A stretch of DNA of 64,000 nt from Trichoplax sp. H2 (Eukaryota; Placozoa; Uniplacotomia; Trichoplacea), in assembly GCA_003344405.1 (NCBI GenBank), contig NOWV01000056.1, forward strand, positions 62,001 to 126,000. Direction: 5' to 3'. Position 1 is the stretch's first letter. Each line of letters begins with the position of its first letter. The notes below the pieces were generated by a model that saw nothing but the letters and a program-made list of their open reading frames with translations, was not told where the DNA came from and made no database searches. Made by a program: the position numbers and the translations under genes. This document shows positions 1 through 11,377 of this stretch, piece by piece.

Positions 1-684
1 AGGAGCTGGCGCTACATTTTGCAGTGACTTTATTGACTTGTCTGCTTTCCGATAAGAATATTTTTCCCTAATAATTATAACTGCAATATCGCATTCCAAT
101 AAAAGAAGGGTAGGAGCTGGCGCTACATTTTGCGGTGACTTTATTGACTTGTCTGCTTTCCGATAAGAATATCTTTCCCTAATAATTATAACTGCAATAT
201 CGGTTTTCAGTAAAAGAAGGGTAGGAGCACCTGGCCAGGAGCTGGCGCTACATTTTGCAGTGACTTTATTGACATGTCTGCTTTCCGATAAGAATATTTT
301 TCCCTAATAATTATAACTGCAATATCGCATTCCAGTAAAAGAAGGGCAGGAGCACCTGACCAGGAGCTGGCGCTACATTTTGCAGTGATTTTATTGGCTT
401 GTCTGTTTTTCCCTAATAATTATAATTACAATATCGCTTTTCAGTATAAGAAGAGTAGGAGAGAGCACCTGGCCTGGAGCTGGCGCTACATTTTGCAGAG
501 ACTTTATTGACTTGTCTGCTTTCCGGTAATAATTAATATTTTTCCCTAGTAATAATTATTATAATTACAATCTCGCTTTTCAGTATAAGAAGAGTAGGAG
601 GGAGCACCTGGCCAGGAGCTGGCGCTGCATTTTGCATTCACTTTATTGACTTGTCTGTTTTTCCGATAATATTATTTTTGCCTA
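1..684. repeat. Tandem repeat array, about 111-139 bp unit, six copies
   Basis: Six imperfect head-to-tail copies begin at about 1, 112, 237, 362, 475 and 614. Each opens with GGAGCTGGCGCTACATTTTG and carries TTTATTGACTTGTCTG and a CCCTAATAATTATAA segment. Spacing varies (111, 125, 125, 113, 139) because a short AGGAGCACCTGGCC linker is present or absent and small indels occur. The array probably continues left of the window. No coding potential was seen. Confidence 0.9.
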
Positions 685-757
685 ATACAGTGGACGCCGC
701 TTACAGTGTCCACGGATACAGTGGCCAGCCGGGTTTAAAAAGCGGCGTCCACTGTAT
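685..757. mobile_element. Tiny MITE-like inverted repeat flanked by TA
   Basis: A perfect 18 bp inverted repeat has arms at 685-702 and 740-757 and a 37 bp spacer. If the termini are CAGTGGACGCCGCTT and its complement, the element is 67 bp (688-754) and is flanked by TA on both sides (686-687, 755-756), as for Tc1/mariner/pogo insertions. CAGTG-type ends are common in pogo/Tigger elements. The spacer contains two further CAGTG-type half repeats. The transposon assignment is an inference from the ends and the TA flanks. Confidence 0.6.
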
Positions 758-3700
758 CTTATCCGAGTAAGGATTAGAGTAATAACGTTTATTTAGAGTC
801 TATACTGAGCAATAGATAGTATACAATGTTGTAGATGTCCGGATTCAGGACTTACTTTTAGAAAACTAGCGAATTTTCTTATATACTCTACTAGTTTACA
901 GTACATCGCGAGGATCGTAAATAATCACAATGGTAGCCGATCTTAATTCTAGAATTTTTATGCTGTAGAGAGAGGCAGGAAACGATAGTTTATGTACATG
1001 AATGGAAGGGCCGATATTTTGGGATTATTACCAATCTGAAAAGTTTCATAAATTAATATTGTAACTAGTGCTATACCGCATCGCAATTTGCCGATGGATC
1101 GTGATTCGTATAAAACAATTTAAAGTCCGTGAGTTGTATCAACCTTGCAAGATGGTTATTTGTATTTGAGAGAGAGAGGAAACCACAGTTCATGGAAGAG
1201 GCGACTTATCATAGGGTCACCAATCTGAATAAGGATAAAACCACTAAAGTACAAGTAATACTATCACTTTACTGCCATGTTTCTCCTTCCAACATTTACC
1301 TCCAAGTCTCTCTTTAGACAAAACTGAACCCAAACTTTATTCAAAAGTCAGCCAATTTAGAGTAAAACATCATCAATCATTAAACAGAAGTGATCACTTC
1401 ATAGATAATTATAATGGGGCAAAACTGTTCATTTAGCTAAAAATGAATGGAAAAAGTCACCGATAACGGCAATCCCAATATGGACCACTAAAGGTTATCT
1501 TATGAAAATATGATTAGCATTAGTCAGCAATGGTCACTTCATGACATGCATACAGTATTCATTTTTGATGTACTTTACTGAAATTACTCTGCTTCCAAAT
1601 GTGCAAATAAATCCATATGTAAGTAATCGCGTCTACTTCAAACTTTCTATTTGGACTAACACTAAAGCCTATTCTAACAGCGATTTTGAGCATGTTCTGA
1701 TACATTAGCCTAGTAAACCGTAAATTGTGCCTTTTATAATAGTATTAATAATCCGTGTGGAATCAACTCACTCAATTCATAGTCTAACTAGCAAACCACA
1801 GAGGTATAAAGACAAACGGTCAAAAAAGCATCCTAACTAGCTTTAAGCTGTAACCATATGATTTGTAAGCATACATTATCACTTTGGTAAGCTATGGCAA
1901 CAACCTATCGAGCATTACGAGGTTGAAAAACGTATTTTCTATTCTGTCAAGGGAAATAACAGATAATAGAGGTTGAAAGGCAACCGGTAAAAGACATCCT
2001 GACTAGCTTTAAGCTGTCATCATGTGATTTACAGCACGCAAAGATCACTTTGGTAAGCTATGACAGCAACTTATCGAGCATTGCGAGGTTGAAGAACTTA
2101 TTTTCTATTCTGCTAATGGATAAATCAATACTCTTCTATAAGCCGCTATAAATTACTGAGGATTAAAAAGAAATTGAGATAAAATAAGATGCCGTTTTAT
2201 CTTTCGTTGCAAATGTTCCTCTATAAATTACCTTTATAAACTACTCCAATATTTTTATTAATTTTTATTATTTGATTTTTTCCGCATTCGAGCTGACTGT
2301 AAATCTGCAACCGACATGCAGTTTATAGAAATAAAAAGTAGTTATATTCAATTTCATTATCATCATTTGGAATTTTTTTTTTCATTCAAGCTGACCGTTA
2401 ATCTACAACAGAGGTAGAATTCACAAAAATAGAAGTAGCTATTTAAATTTCATAGTTTATTAAATTAAACCGACCGTGTATCTTCTATAAAATAGGATAA
2501 TAACTGTGTTACAAATACGAAAATGAATATTATGCGTCACTGACGCGACCCGCCATTACTTTATTTAAGTACTAGCATCGACACTGAACAAGCCCGTTGC
2601 TAGCTTTTGGACTGGCTTCGAGATAGTCAAGATGCAAAAAACTAGATACGCCATGATTAAAAGCTTGCATATACATTATACATTTTGTAATACATTTCAA
2701 CAGCGACTTTATATTAAAATCTATTTCTAAATGGCCTTCAAAACCTCAAGTGTCGTTGAATCTTATCATGAAATCGAAATCTGTTGTTAAAACTAGTCAA
2801 TTTTTGGTTACTTATCTGCTGCAAACAATAGCGATGGGTTAAAGTGCATTTAAAAATATTATTAATCAACTTGCCACCTAGAATATTGTACAATCAAGTG
2901 TACTCGTAGGCGGGTAGAGTGCTACAGCAGCCAGAAACCTTCTCAGTAAAAAGGGAAATCAATTATTATAGCAATGATTAAGAGTAAGAAATATTATTAA
3001 GTTATAGCACAGCCTAAAGTAAAGTGAGTTAATTTACTAAGCCCTAGAGCTCTAAATGTCGTACACGAAAGAATAGTCTCATATTTTATCATCGTGTAGA
3101 ATATGACATTTCAGTAATGAATGTTTTAAAGTGAATTGTGTCCAAATAAATCCGTTGACAAGGATAACATAGCTAGTTAATTGTAAAACAAATAAATGGT
3201 ATAGCAATCATTACTAGATTACAGCGTACTGTGTGCATTCATTTTTCAAGTAAATTGCAAACCTATTTTATGGGGATAGTTCATTAAGGGAAATTTGCAC
3301 TATGTGCGAACATTCACTTACTCAGTTTTCACTATCATGTCCATGAGAATCAGTGAACATAAGAGATTGAAAATTATTTACCTAAAATTATTAAACATCA
3401 GAAACTTTGTAAAATAATATTTTGACTATGTTAAGGCCCACTGTTATGAACCGTTTCTAAATAAGTTTTATGACCAATCGACATCTTGTAGATCCGATGT
3501 TGATATCTAAATAGAATAGTGAATACGTATGTAATTTATTTAATTAATAGCGGCATGATAAGGATTCGACTAGATGATACCATCTCATACATCCTCCAGC
3601 GAGCTTATATAATCATTGCTTTTTTATTCCAGCAGGTTAATACCGAATATTGTTGATAAGTATCATCCAATTTTTTAACTATTAATTAATTACTGAATTA

Positions 3701-3779
3701 TCTCCGTCTTTTGAACTCAGTTATTAATAGCAACACTTGAAAATAATGAAATTTCATGCTCTGATTGTTTACTAATGCT
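758..3779. other. Intergenic DNA with two small local duplications
   Basis: No convincing exon was seen on either strand. About 1800-2112 is an imperfect direct duplication with a period near 167 bp; both halves contain CTAGCTTTAAGCTGT and CACTTTGGTAAGCTATG. About 2265-2470 holds two to three degenerate copies of a unit near 105 bp marked by GAGCTGACTGTAAATCT and AAGCTGACCGTTAATCT. The rest is unremarkable AT-rich sequence. Confidence 0.6.
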
Positions 3780-4685
3780 CTAACGCTTTCTATCACAGTG
3801 ATTATTTTCATCATCGATAGAGTCGCTAGAATCACTATCGCTATTATTATCAGAATCATAATTATCGTCCCCATATTTGCCTAATTTAAGAAGCCTTGAT
3901 TGATTAGAGTCAAAAATCTTAGCCACAATATCAGATAAAATGGCTATTTGATGACTAGCAGGTTTACAGTACAGACGGCATCCACGGTGTTTCGAACGGC
4001 AAGGACCTTCAACAATATCATACGAATGATCACCTTTATTTTGCCGACATAACTCGGTAAATTCAATCCAATCTTCATATTCGCCACGATGAAAATATTT
4101 GTAGTTAAAATGGCATAACATTTGTTTGGGGACATGATATTCAATAATAGCGGCATTATGAAAATTTCTTACGGCAAATCGAATGGCATCATCCATATTC
4201 CCGGTTACATAGAATCCGAAAACATCTAGTAATGAAATTGCAAAGTGATGTAATTCACTAATTCATATTTATGATAGCAATGGGGGGGGAAGCTAAAATT
4301 ATAAATTGGATCAGGCTTTCAGAACATATGGGTAGAAGGTTTTACACGTCAAAAAGAAATACTAGTAACTCCCTGATTCAATAATCACTCAATCATTTTT
4401 CAGTCTAATAGATGATCTACAGCAATAACAATTTAAGTACATCATCGAATATTTTTATTGATCAAAAACCAAAAGCAACAGTGAAGTATTTCATATTCAT
4501 GACTTACCTGCAGGACTAAAATCATGGAATAGATTATCTGGATGATTGATGTTAATTCCTTTAGTCATAATTTTTTTAGCTGTAGTATAGCTAGTTGGAT
4601 GAAATAACAAACCGCTACTTTCATAATTTTGATTATCTACAATTTGATCGAAAATTGCAGGTAAATCCATCCTACGAGTAATCAT
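3780..4685 (-). CDS. DUF3990-like protein, putative ADP-ribosyltransferase fold (2 exons)
   Basis: Exons are 4685-4508 and 4225-3780; the intron (4507-4226) has a GTAAGT donor and a CTAG acceptor and joins in phase 1 to give 207 aa. Residues 29-48 read LFHPTSYTTAKKIMTKGI, followed by DFSPADVFGFYVTGNMDDA at about 55-73, a hydrophobic strand IIEYHVP, then EDWIEF and YDIVEGPC. This order (L-F/Y-H near the start, D-F...G-F-Y-x-T, a Trp-containing helix, YDIV-x-GP) is what I know from DUF3990, a family with the PARP/ART-like NAD-binding fold. The enzyme activity and its target are inference. The tail is acidic and Ser-rich (SDNNSDSDSSDSIDDE). An upstream exon is possible because the first ATG (4685) has no strong context and the usual HG is HP here. 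The family is commoner in bacteria, fungi and protists than in animals. Confidence 0.6.
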
Positions 4686-7600
4686 TTGCAACGATCGAAG
4701 AAAAAACTTTGGTCAATTGAAAAACTTTTCTTCCAACTTCAGCCACTTCACTAATTTGATTTACATCCAATACTTATGCTCATTATATAGTACTGTCAAA
4801 TTAATTATCAATCAATTATCGTAACGCAATTTCGATAGCATTGATGATTATAGTTACTTTACTCTATTTTTATGACAACAAGTAATACGTACGTCCGCTT
4901 TGCTATCAATTTTTATCAGTAGAGCCGGAAGAGTATTTGATTTATGATATGATTAAAAGAACGATAAACCAGTCGATCTTCTAGTCAGAAAATAGTAAAA
5001 AGAATAATACAACAGCATTTTAATATCTTTAGTTTGGCAATGATTGCAATCATATTCCAAACTTTAAGCCCATTGTTCTACTGTCGACATAAAATTAAAA
5101 CGGGATTATATTTTTTATGATAAATTCGTCGATACTACTATGCTCATTGGTAAATAATTAAGGTAAAATAAAATAGATTAATAACATTATATCGTTGCCA
5201 TGATTATGATGACGATGACAATGTTAATAAATCTAATTTCTTTATCTGTGGTAGAAGACAATTAAGCGCCGCAGACTGGAAATGAATCTAAATCTGTCCC
5301 TTCAATAGTTTCTACGAAGTGATGGATAATCGCGCACCTTTGTTAAAGCTATCAATGCACTGTTTACGTTAAATTTCATTACATCATTATTAAATTTTTG
5401 AATTGATTTTACGGTAATTACAAAGGAAATTCTGCCCATTTAATCAAGCTTGTATTTAGGCATTCCGACGTAAATGAGCTATATATTTTCTCTTGAATAA
5501 ATAATTAAGTACTCGAATACCTACAGCAAACAGTGCCCTTACCTTTCCATGCTTATAAATAATTATCAAATCACTGCTTCGTAATTAAAAGTCTACAACC
5601 AGAACTAAAATCGTTTTTATTATATATCTCTATTATTTGTAAAATATGAACTACTTTATTGTGACTGCAGAAAATCCTTTCTTTGAAAGGATACAGCAGT
5701 AGAATCATGTTGAGAGAATAAAAGATTTTCCTTGCTGTTAATGAATTTTCAAGGCAAGCGGTAATAAGGTCATAACTACTTAATAAGAAGCATGTAATTT
5801 AATTTAGAATTTAACTCACTTTTAATACACCTAAAAATAGTGATACAATCAGTGGCAATAGAAATCTCACTACTAATCATTGTACACCTGGGCTTATCAT
5901 GGTATCTTTAACAGAATTTTTCTTAGAAGCCCCTGACGTAATGCAATTCAGACTTTGTATTTATATAGAATTAATAATTTGGTATTGTAACTGGTTATTA
6001 ACTTTATTCACTGCCTAAAATCTAAGTATTGCTCTTAACCGTTATAAAATTGATATACTCGTATTGGGGATAAAACTATCGAGATGAAAGGCAGAACAGG
6101 AATAACAAGGCTGATTCTCTCTTATAAGAGTAATAATGAAAATTATCGCGATCCGATTATTTTCAATCAAAGGGTTATTTTAAGCCAACCAGATAGCGCA
6201 CAGGTACATCTACAGATTCTACAGGCATCTGTAAAAATTTTAAAATGCTATAGAGCTACATCATTCGATACTTACAACTTCGAATTTTAAAATATTGTAG
6301 AGCTACATGACTTACTACCCGCAACTTACAAGTACGGCAGTACGCAACTACTGTATGAGAACTGCTTATTATCCACAGTATAACAAATATGGATAACACA
6401 ACGATGGCAGAATTCGTTACGTAGTATATGATCGAAATTATCATTTCATGGTCGTATTTACCATTTTATTTACACCTTATTTGTACCATGGGTACAATAA
6501 GTAACAGCATACGATGGGCATGAAAGAGTAATAACGTATCGCTTAATTTTTTTGGTAGATGAAAATGCAACCATTATTACTAAGTGAACTACCGCACAAA
6601 TCAAACGAATAGCTGCCACATTAAAAGAGTCCTTCTAGTTTTTTAAATGTCAGAGTACATTAAGATCCCTTTTAACATTATCTTAAGGATAGCCTTGGAT
6701 AAAGCTTTACAGAAAAGCTTTTAATACCGTTTTTCAAAGGCTCTTGCCGTCAATCGATAAGTAAAAATAACTTAAAATAGCGATTGGAAAATTCGTTCCC
6801 TTCCTTTTTTTTTGGGGGGGGGACGCTTTAATACGTATCGATTACATGCCCATGGTTAGGCGACTAATTAAGATTGCATTATAGATCTGTAGTAATGGAT
6901 GATTAAGGCATAATACCAACAATTACATAACTCTCATATACTGTACTTACTGAAGCAATATAAAATATTGTTATGAGTTACGGTCGATCAGCAACGCGGC
7001 GGGTTAGTCTAGTGAATATAATATCTTAGCTATTGAATTTCTCTTTACTTGCATATCGATAGTATGTCTGAAAATGTGCTTACCAGACCATTTCTTAACC
7101 AATACGTTATTATACCTTAAAAATATTGTCGGTGAATATAGATGTTCATGCTTCAATTAGAATGGCATTTTAGAACAAAAAATCGTAACGCAAATACGAA
7201 AACGAATCTCAAGAGAATTTAACCGCTTCCTTTAATACAAGATGCATGTATATCCTATATGGAGACCATACTCTGTCAAATTAGGGAAATAGATGAAATG
7301 AATAACCGACAGTTGTACCTTGGACCAGGTTAAGCAGGAGGTGTGATATCTGCTTCCTTTTTCACACTTTAAACTTATCACTCCTAGATTTATCACAATT
7401 GTTAATATTCTTATCATGCGATAAGTCAAAAGTGCTAACACCAATGCAGTTATGAATCTAAAATATGTCCAACTGCACAGTTCACTATTAATATAAATCC
7501 TGTATCCCTTACTCCATACTCTGTACGTTATCAAAAGAGTAAATATGTGCTGGATACTATACATGGCTAATTTGCAGAATTTATAATACTACTCATATGT

Positions 7601-8442
7601 ATCAATATATGTGATGCACTATTACTATAGGTTATGAAATTTATTAGTTCCAAAGTCATATTGATGATATCTTACACATTCCAATATAGCAGTTTTACGC
7701 TTTAAAACAAGATTATCACATCGGGGACAGGCTATTTTTATGGTTTCCAGCGCTAGAAAAATATCATTAATTAAGAATTATGCATCCAAAAATTATTCGA
7801 TATGATTACTATTTTGCTTGTAATGTGGTCATCGACGTAAATGCAGAAATTATATCTGTTACCTTACTGATAAATATAGAAGATTTTTAATTTCTTTTAC
7901 AGTATATAGTAGCTTGGGTAGGATTACGGAAGAGCTACCGTGTATACTCTAGATTTGCACGTCTAAATTTAGTAGACTTCTTTTTATAGAGTTGAACAAG
8001 TCTTCCGTAATGAGGTATAAATTCTCCTTGAATCACCCGGGAATCAATCATTCCACGTGGCTTGCAGACCTTTTGCAAATTTTGGTAATCCCATACGAAA
8101 TACGCCAGGGATTTTGGGGGTTAAACTAAGTGTTCTTAGGCTCGCACAAGAGAACTAAACTAAACTAACATGGCCAATCCCTTACCGAAAGGTTCGTCTG
8201 CTGTAGTTGTTGCTTTGATAAAAATCAAGAAACCGTGCTCAGATATGAGGCCTATTTTAAGGGCCTGTTCAAACCATTTTTGATCAACTCTAGTTACAAG
8301 ATGTAACAGCGATACTGCAACCTTTATATTACCTTTGTAGAGATTAGATATTGTATATTTTTATCATAATTATACTGAAACAAATTGATCTGTCGATCCT
8401 GTAGATAGTGGATACTATGAATGGCATTCATTTCCAAAAGTG
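4686..8442. other. Intergenic, no gene seen
   Basis: Only short, non-conserved reading frames occur, the longest 110 codons at 7232-7564 on the minus strand with no recognisable domain. A T-run followed by a G-run lies near 6806-6823. A 34-codon frame at 8170-8274 (starting MANPLPKGSSAVVVA) precedes the acidic gene and could be an upstream exon of it, using AAAG/GT as donor, but nothing proves this. Confidence 0.5.
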
Positions 8443-8997
8443 ATGCTTGAAGATAGCTCTTTTATGACGAATCTTGCATCTAATACTTGCACATCGGACA
8501 CACCTATGGACTTGTCTGAGCAGCTTATTGACAAGATGTCTTCGCAACTGTCTATTAGCAATGGTTTTTTCCATCCGAATCAGCTACGAGTGTCATTGCC
8601 TGGGTTCCAGGATGACATTCCAACTGCAGCTGATTCGATAGCCTCTAAATCAAGGTATGATGGCAGCTGTTTGACAAGGATTAATGAGGAAGATGACGAA
8701 ATTGAAATGAGTTATGCCGATTCCGAAATGGAAGATTTGGAAGAATTTGATTCTGAGAATGATAGTGATGATAACAGCTATGATCCTGAAGCCAATTATG
8801 AGAATGATGTTAGCAGTGATACTGAGAATGGTGAAGAGTCTGATGCAGCAAGTGAAACAGGGACTGAATCGGATGGCAGCCTAACAAGATACATGCTCAA
8901 CTACGAGAATATTGAAGACAGTGAAGATGAGGATAGTGATCTGGAATTTGATGCAGATTGGGATGAACTAGAGAGTGATAATGACAGCATTCCTTAA
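8443..8997 (+). CDS. Acidic protein of unknown function
   Basis: The frame from ATG at 8443 encodes 184 aa. The first 85 residues are mixed, with MDLSEQLIDKM and LRVSLPGFQDDIP as the least polar parts. From about residue 84 the protein is extremely acidic (NEEDDEIEM, then repeated SEN/SDD/SDTENGEESD runs) and ends DADWDELESDNDSIP. I do not recognise the family. Strong bias toward Asp, Glu and Ser over 100 codons and an AATAAA at 9038-9043, only 40 bases past the stop, argue for a real 3' end. An AG sits directly before TGATG (8439-8440), so this may be the last exon of a spliced gene rather than a complete one; a short upstream frame (MNGIHFQK) also ends on the TGA overlapping the start. Acidic tails like this occur in chaperone-like and nuclear proteins, but no function is claimed. 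Confidence 0.6.
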   Translation: MLEDSSFMTNLASNTCTSDTPMDLSEQLIDKMSSQLSISNGFFHPNQLRVSLPGFQDDIPTAADSIASKSRYDGSCLTRINEEDDEIEMSYADSEMEDLEEFDSENDSDDNSYDPEANYENDVSSDTENGEESDAASETGTESDGSLTRYMLNYENIEDSEDEDSDLEFDADWDELESDNDSIP

Positions 8998-9037
8998 TAG
9001 CCTTATATGTAGGGTAGAGATGTATATCATAGCCATC

Positions 9038-9043
9038 AATAAA
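9038..9043 (+). promoter_or_regulatory. Poly(A) signal AATAAA of the acidic-protein gene
   Basis: A canonical AATAAA lies 40 bases after the TAA stop at 8995-8997, at a normal distance for a short 3' UTR. Confidence 0.55.
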
Positions 9044-9059
9044 ATTGATACATTTTTCA

Positions 9060-10379
9060 CTAACTTATCGTAATCTGTGGAGTTTATATACCTCAAAGTA
9101 GTTGTGCTTAATCGTGCGGGTCAGCGAATAGCGCATTTTCTTCCTCTGTGTCGAACTGTACTAAACCTAAGCTGCTTTTAAACTTGTCTTACCAATCCAT
9201 ATCGCATCCAGCATCTATTGATATTTGCACTACAGCATAATAATCAACAATTTTAGACCTACAACTAAATACTGTATTACTGTAAATAGCTTGCGAAATA
9301 AGTTATGGGCAAGCGTAATTGCAACTAGCGATTGTTTCATTTTGCCCTAGCGGATTAAGAATACGAATGCGAATTGGAAGTCTGTATTGAAGGTTTTCAG
9401 ACTCATTTACAATTCTTTTTCAACAACTATTTTAACAATCATTCACTAGCACAGACATCACATATTGTGTTAAAGAGATGATTGTTCACTGATAAGCCAA
9501 AACGTTATACAGATCTAAATACAGCTTAATCCAATCCATATGCAGTAATGACAAATATGAATCCCTGAAAAGGAGATACGAAAGAAACCGAACGATTCGA
9601 TCTCAGAAGAGGTAATGACTATACGCGTATCTCGGGACTATTCAGCTCCAAATATTAATCGGTGGTGCAGTACTATTAAAACAAATAGCACTGTCCAAAC
9701 TCATAGAAATGATACAGTTTACAGTGTTGCGTCAACTTATACACTATTGTATCAAACTTTCCTATATTGACCATTTTACATGTGAACCCTTTCAATAGTA
9801 AGCGCATGTTTCGAAATAGAAATACCTTAATAGGTTTATTTTAGTGCCATAATGAGTCATTACAGTCAGCAAATCATTTATGCAGTTAGTTGAGGCGATC
9901 GCTTACTTCAAGTCTATAAACATCGAGGCTATTGAAGGATGTATCTTCAATTCTCAAGTAAAATGATGGTACCAATCCAACATAGGCATTATTCGTGTTG
10001 CACACCTTCTCAAAGTGATCGTTTTCGAAGTCGTAGACAGAATTGGAATGCTGCCCATATTATCAATTGTCTTGTGTTAAACCATCACGGAGATTTAAAA
10101 TAATCATAACCATTTATAAATGTTGACTGCAAAAGTCATCCAACGTCTTCATTACATTTACTTTTTTGCATGTTAAAATTATATATTATATAACAGATAA
10201 TCTGTTTATACATGAGTGGAGCAATTACGTGATATACTTTTTACAATGATTATTCCATACATTTACAAAATGGGGATACAAATTGAATCGACATAGCTGT
10301 ACTGGAATCCGCAGCAAGGTGACAACTATGTTCCACAACATTACCTAAATAATAAAACTCCTTATATCGTGTATCTAAA
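9060..10379. other. Intergenic between convergent genes, nothing seen
   Basis: The acidic-protein gene (+) and NHP2 (-) converge on this interval. No exon, RNA gene or clear repeat was identified. Confidence 0.5.
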
Positions 10380-11377
10380 TCATACTGTTGTTGGTAAACT
10401 TAAAATACTATTCCGACATTCATCATAATTTTCCTGGTAATCTTGATTAGGCTTCACCAATACCACGCTAGTTGGGCGTTTAGTCATGCTGGATAAGCCC
10501 AAATCCTATCAAGAGAGGAACAAGCAGCTCTCAGTCACTATCCATATAATTTGCTATTAACACAACGCATCCTGTTTATTACTACAAAGGAGTATCATTC
10601 AGGTCACCAACGTAGCAACGCAAGAGAACAACTTACTATCTTGGCGGGTATGTATACATAAGGTAAACCTTTCTCTTCACATAAAATCGGAACATGAGCG
10701 ATCACATCGATAGGGGATATATCTCCAGCTATAACAACAAAGCCTTTTTCCTCTTTCCTTAGAGCTTTAACCACCTCTTTCACTCCACGTCTGAGATGTT
10801 TAGTCTTAGCACCTAAATTAAAGTAAATTGCACCGTGAATACATTGCAAAAAGTATGCAGGTTTACGCCAGCTTTAACAAACGACACATGATATCAGTGA
10901 CTAAGGATGGTACAGAAATGACTTTATAGCTTAGAATTTGTCGCAATTAACATACTATCGAAACAGCCACTATATGACAGGACATGTCCAATCATGCACT
11001 CTATAATTCACGTTGATACAAGAGCACGGGCAGAGTAATGGATCCAAGATATTTTATTATAAGGAGTAAAATACCCCTATACGAGTGTATAGGCACAAAA
11101 TTGAATATTGATCTCCAATCTGTTCTAATTTTAGTCTAACACTATCTATCGTAAGATACTGTAGCCGATTGGAAAAGTGAAGAGAAATGCCTTTACCTTT
11201 CTTGACAGTCTTGTAAAGTTTTTTCGTTAACTTTTTATCGGCCAACGGCTTTGCAATGACATTCACCTGGCTAACGAGAACCTCGTATTCAGGCCTATCG
11301 CTGATATCAGTATTTATCGTACTATCATCTTTCGTTTTAGCTTTGTCTTCCTTGGCTGATTTCTTTGATTTCCCCAT
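10380..11377 (-). CDS. NHP2: H/ACA ribonucleoprotein subunit NHP2 (3 exons)
   Basis: Exons are 11377-11197, 10812-10637 and 10505-10380; donors GTAAAG and GTAAGT and acceptors TTTAG and GATAG join in frame to give 160 aa, close to the roughly 150 aa usual for the family. NHP2 binds the kink-turn of H/ACA guide RNAs with dyskerin, NOP10 and GAR1, for rRNA pseudouridylation and for telomerase RNA. After a Lys-rich head (MGKSKKSAKEDKAKTK) come KPLADKKLTKKLYKTVKKG, then LRRGVKEVVKALRK, the L7Ae/NHP2 core GFVVIAGDISPIDVIAHVP, CEEKGLPYVYIPAKIDLG, and MTKRPTSVVLVKP near the C-terminus. This matches NHP2 rather than SNU13 or RPL7A because of the RRGVKEV and LPYVYIPSK-type blocks. An in-frame ATG lies upstream at 11545, but the MGKSKK start fits the family and the upstream residues look non-coding. 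Confidence 0.93.

Noticed and set aside
1-684. CRISPR-like array
   Set aside because: Repeat units are directly abutting with no unique spacers, and the genes are eukaryotic.
7232-7564. 110-codon minus-strand frame
   Set aside because: No motif, no splice context, residue composition like translated AT-rich non-coding DNA.
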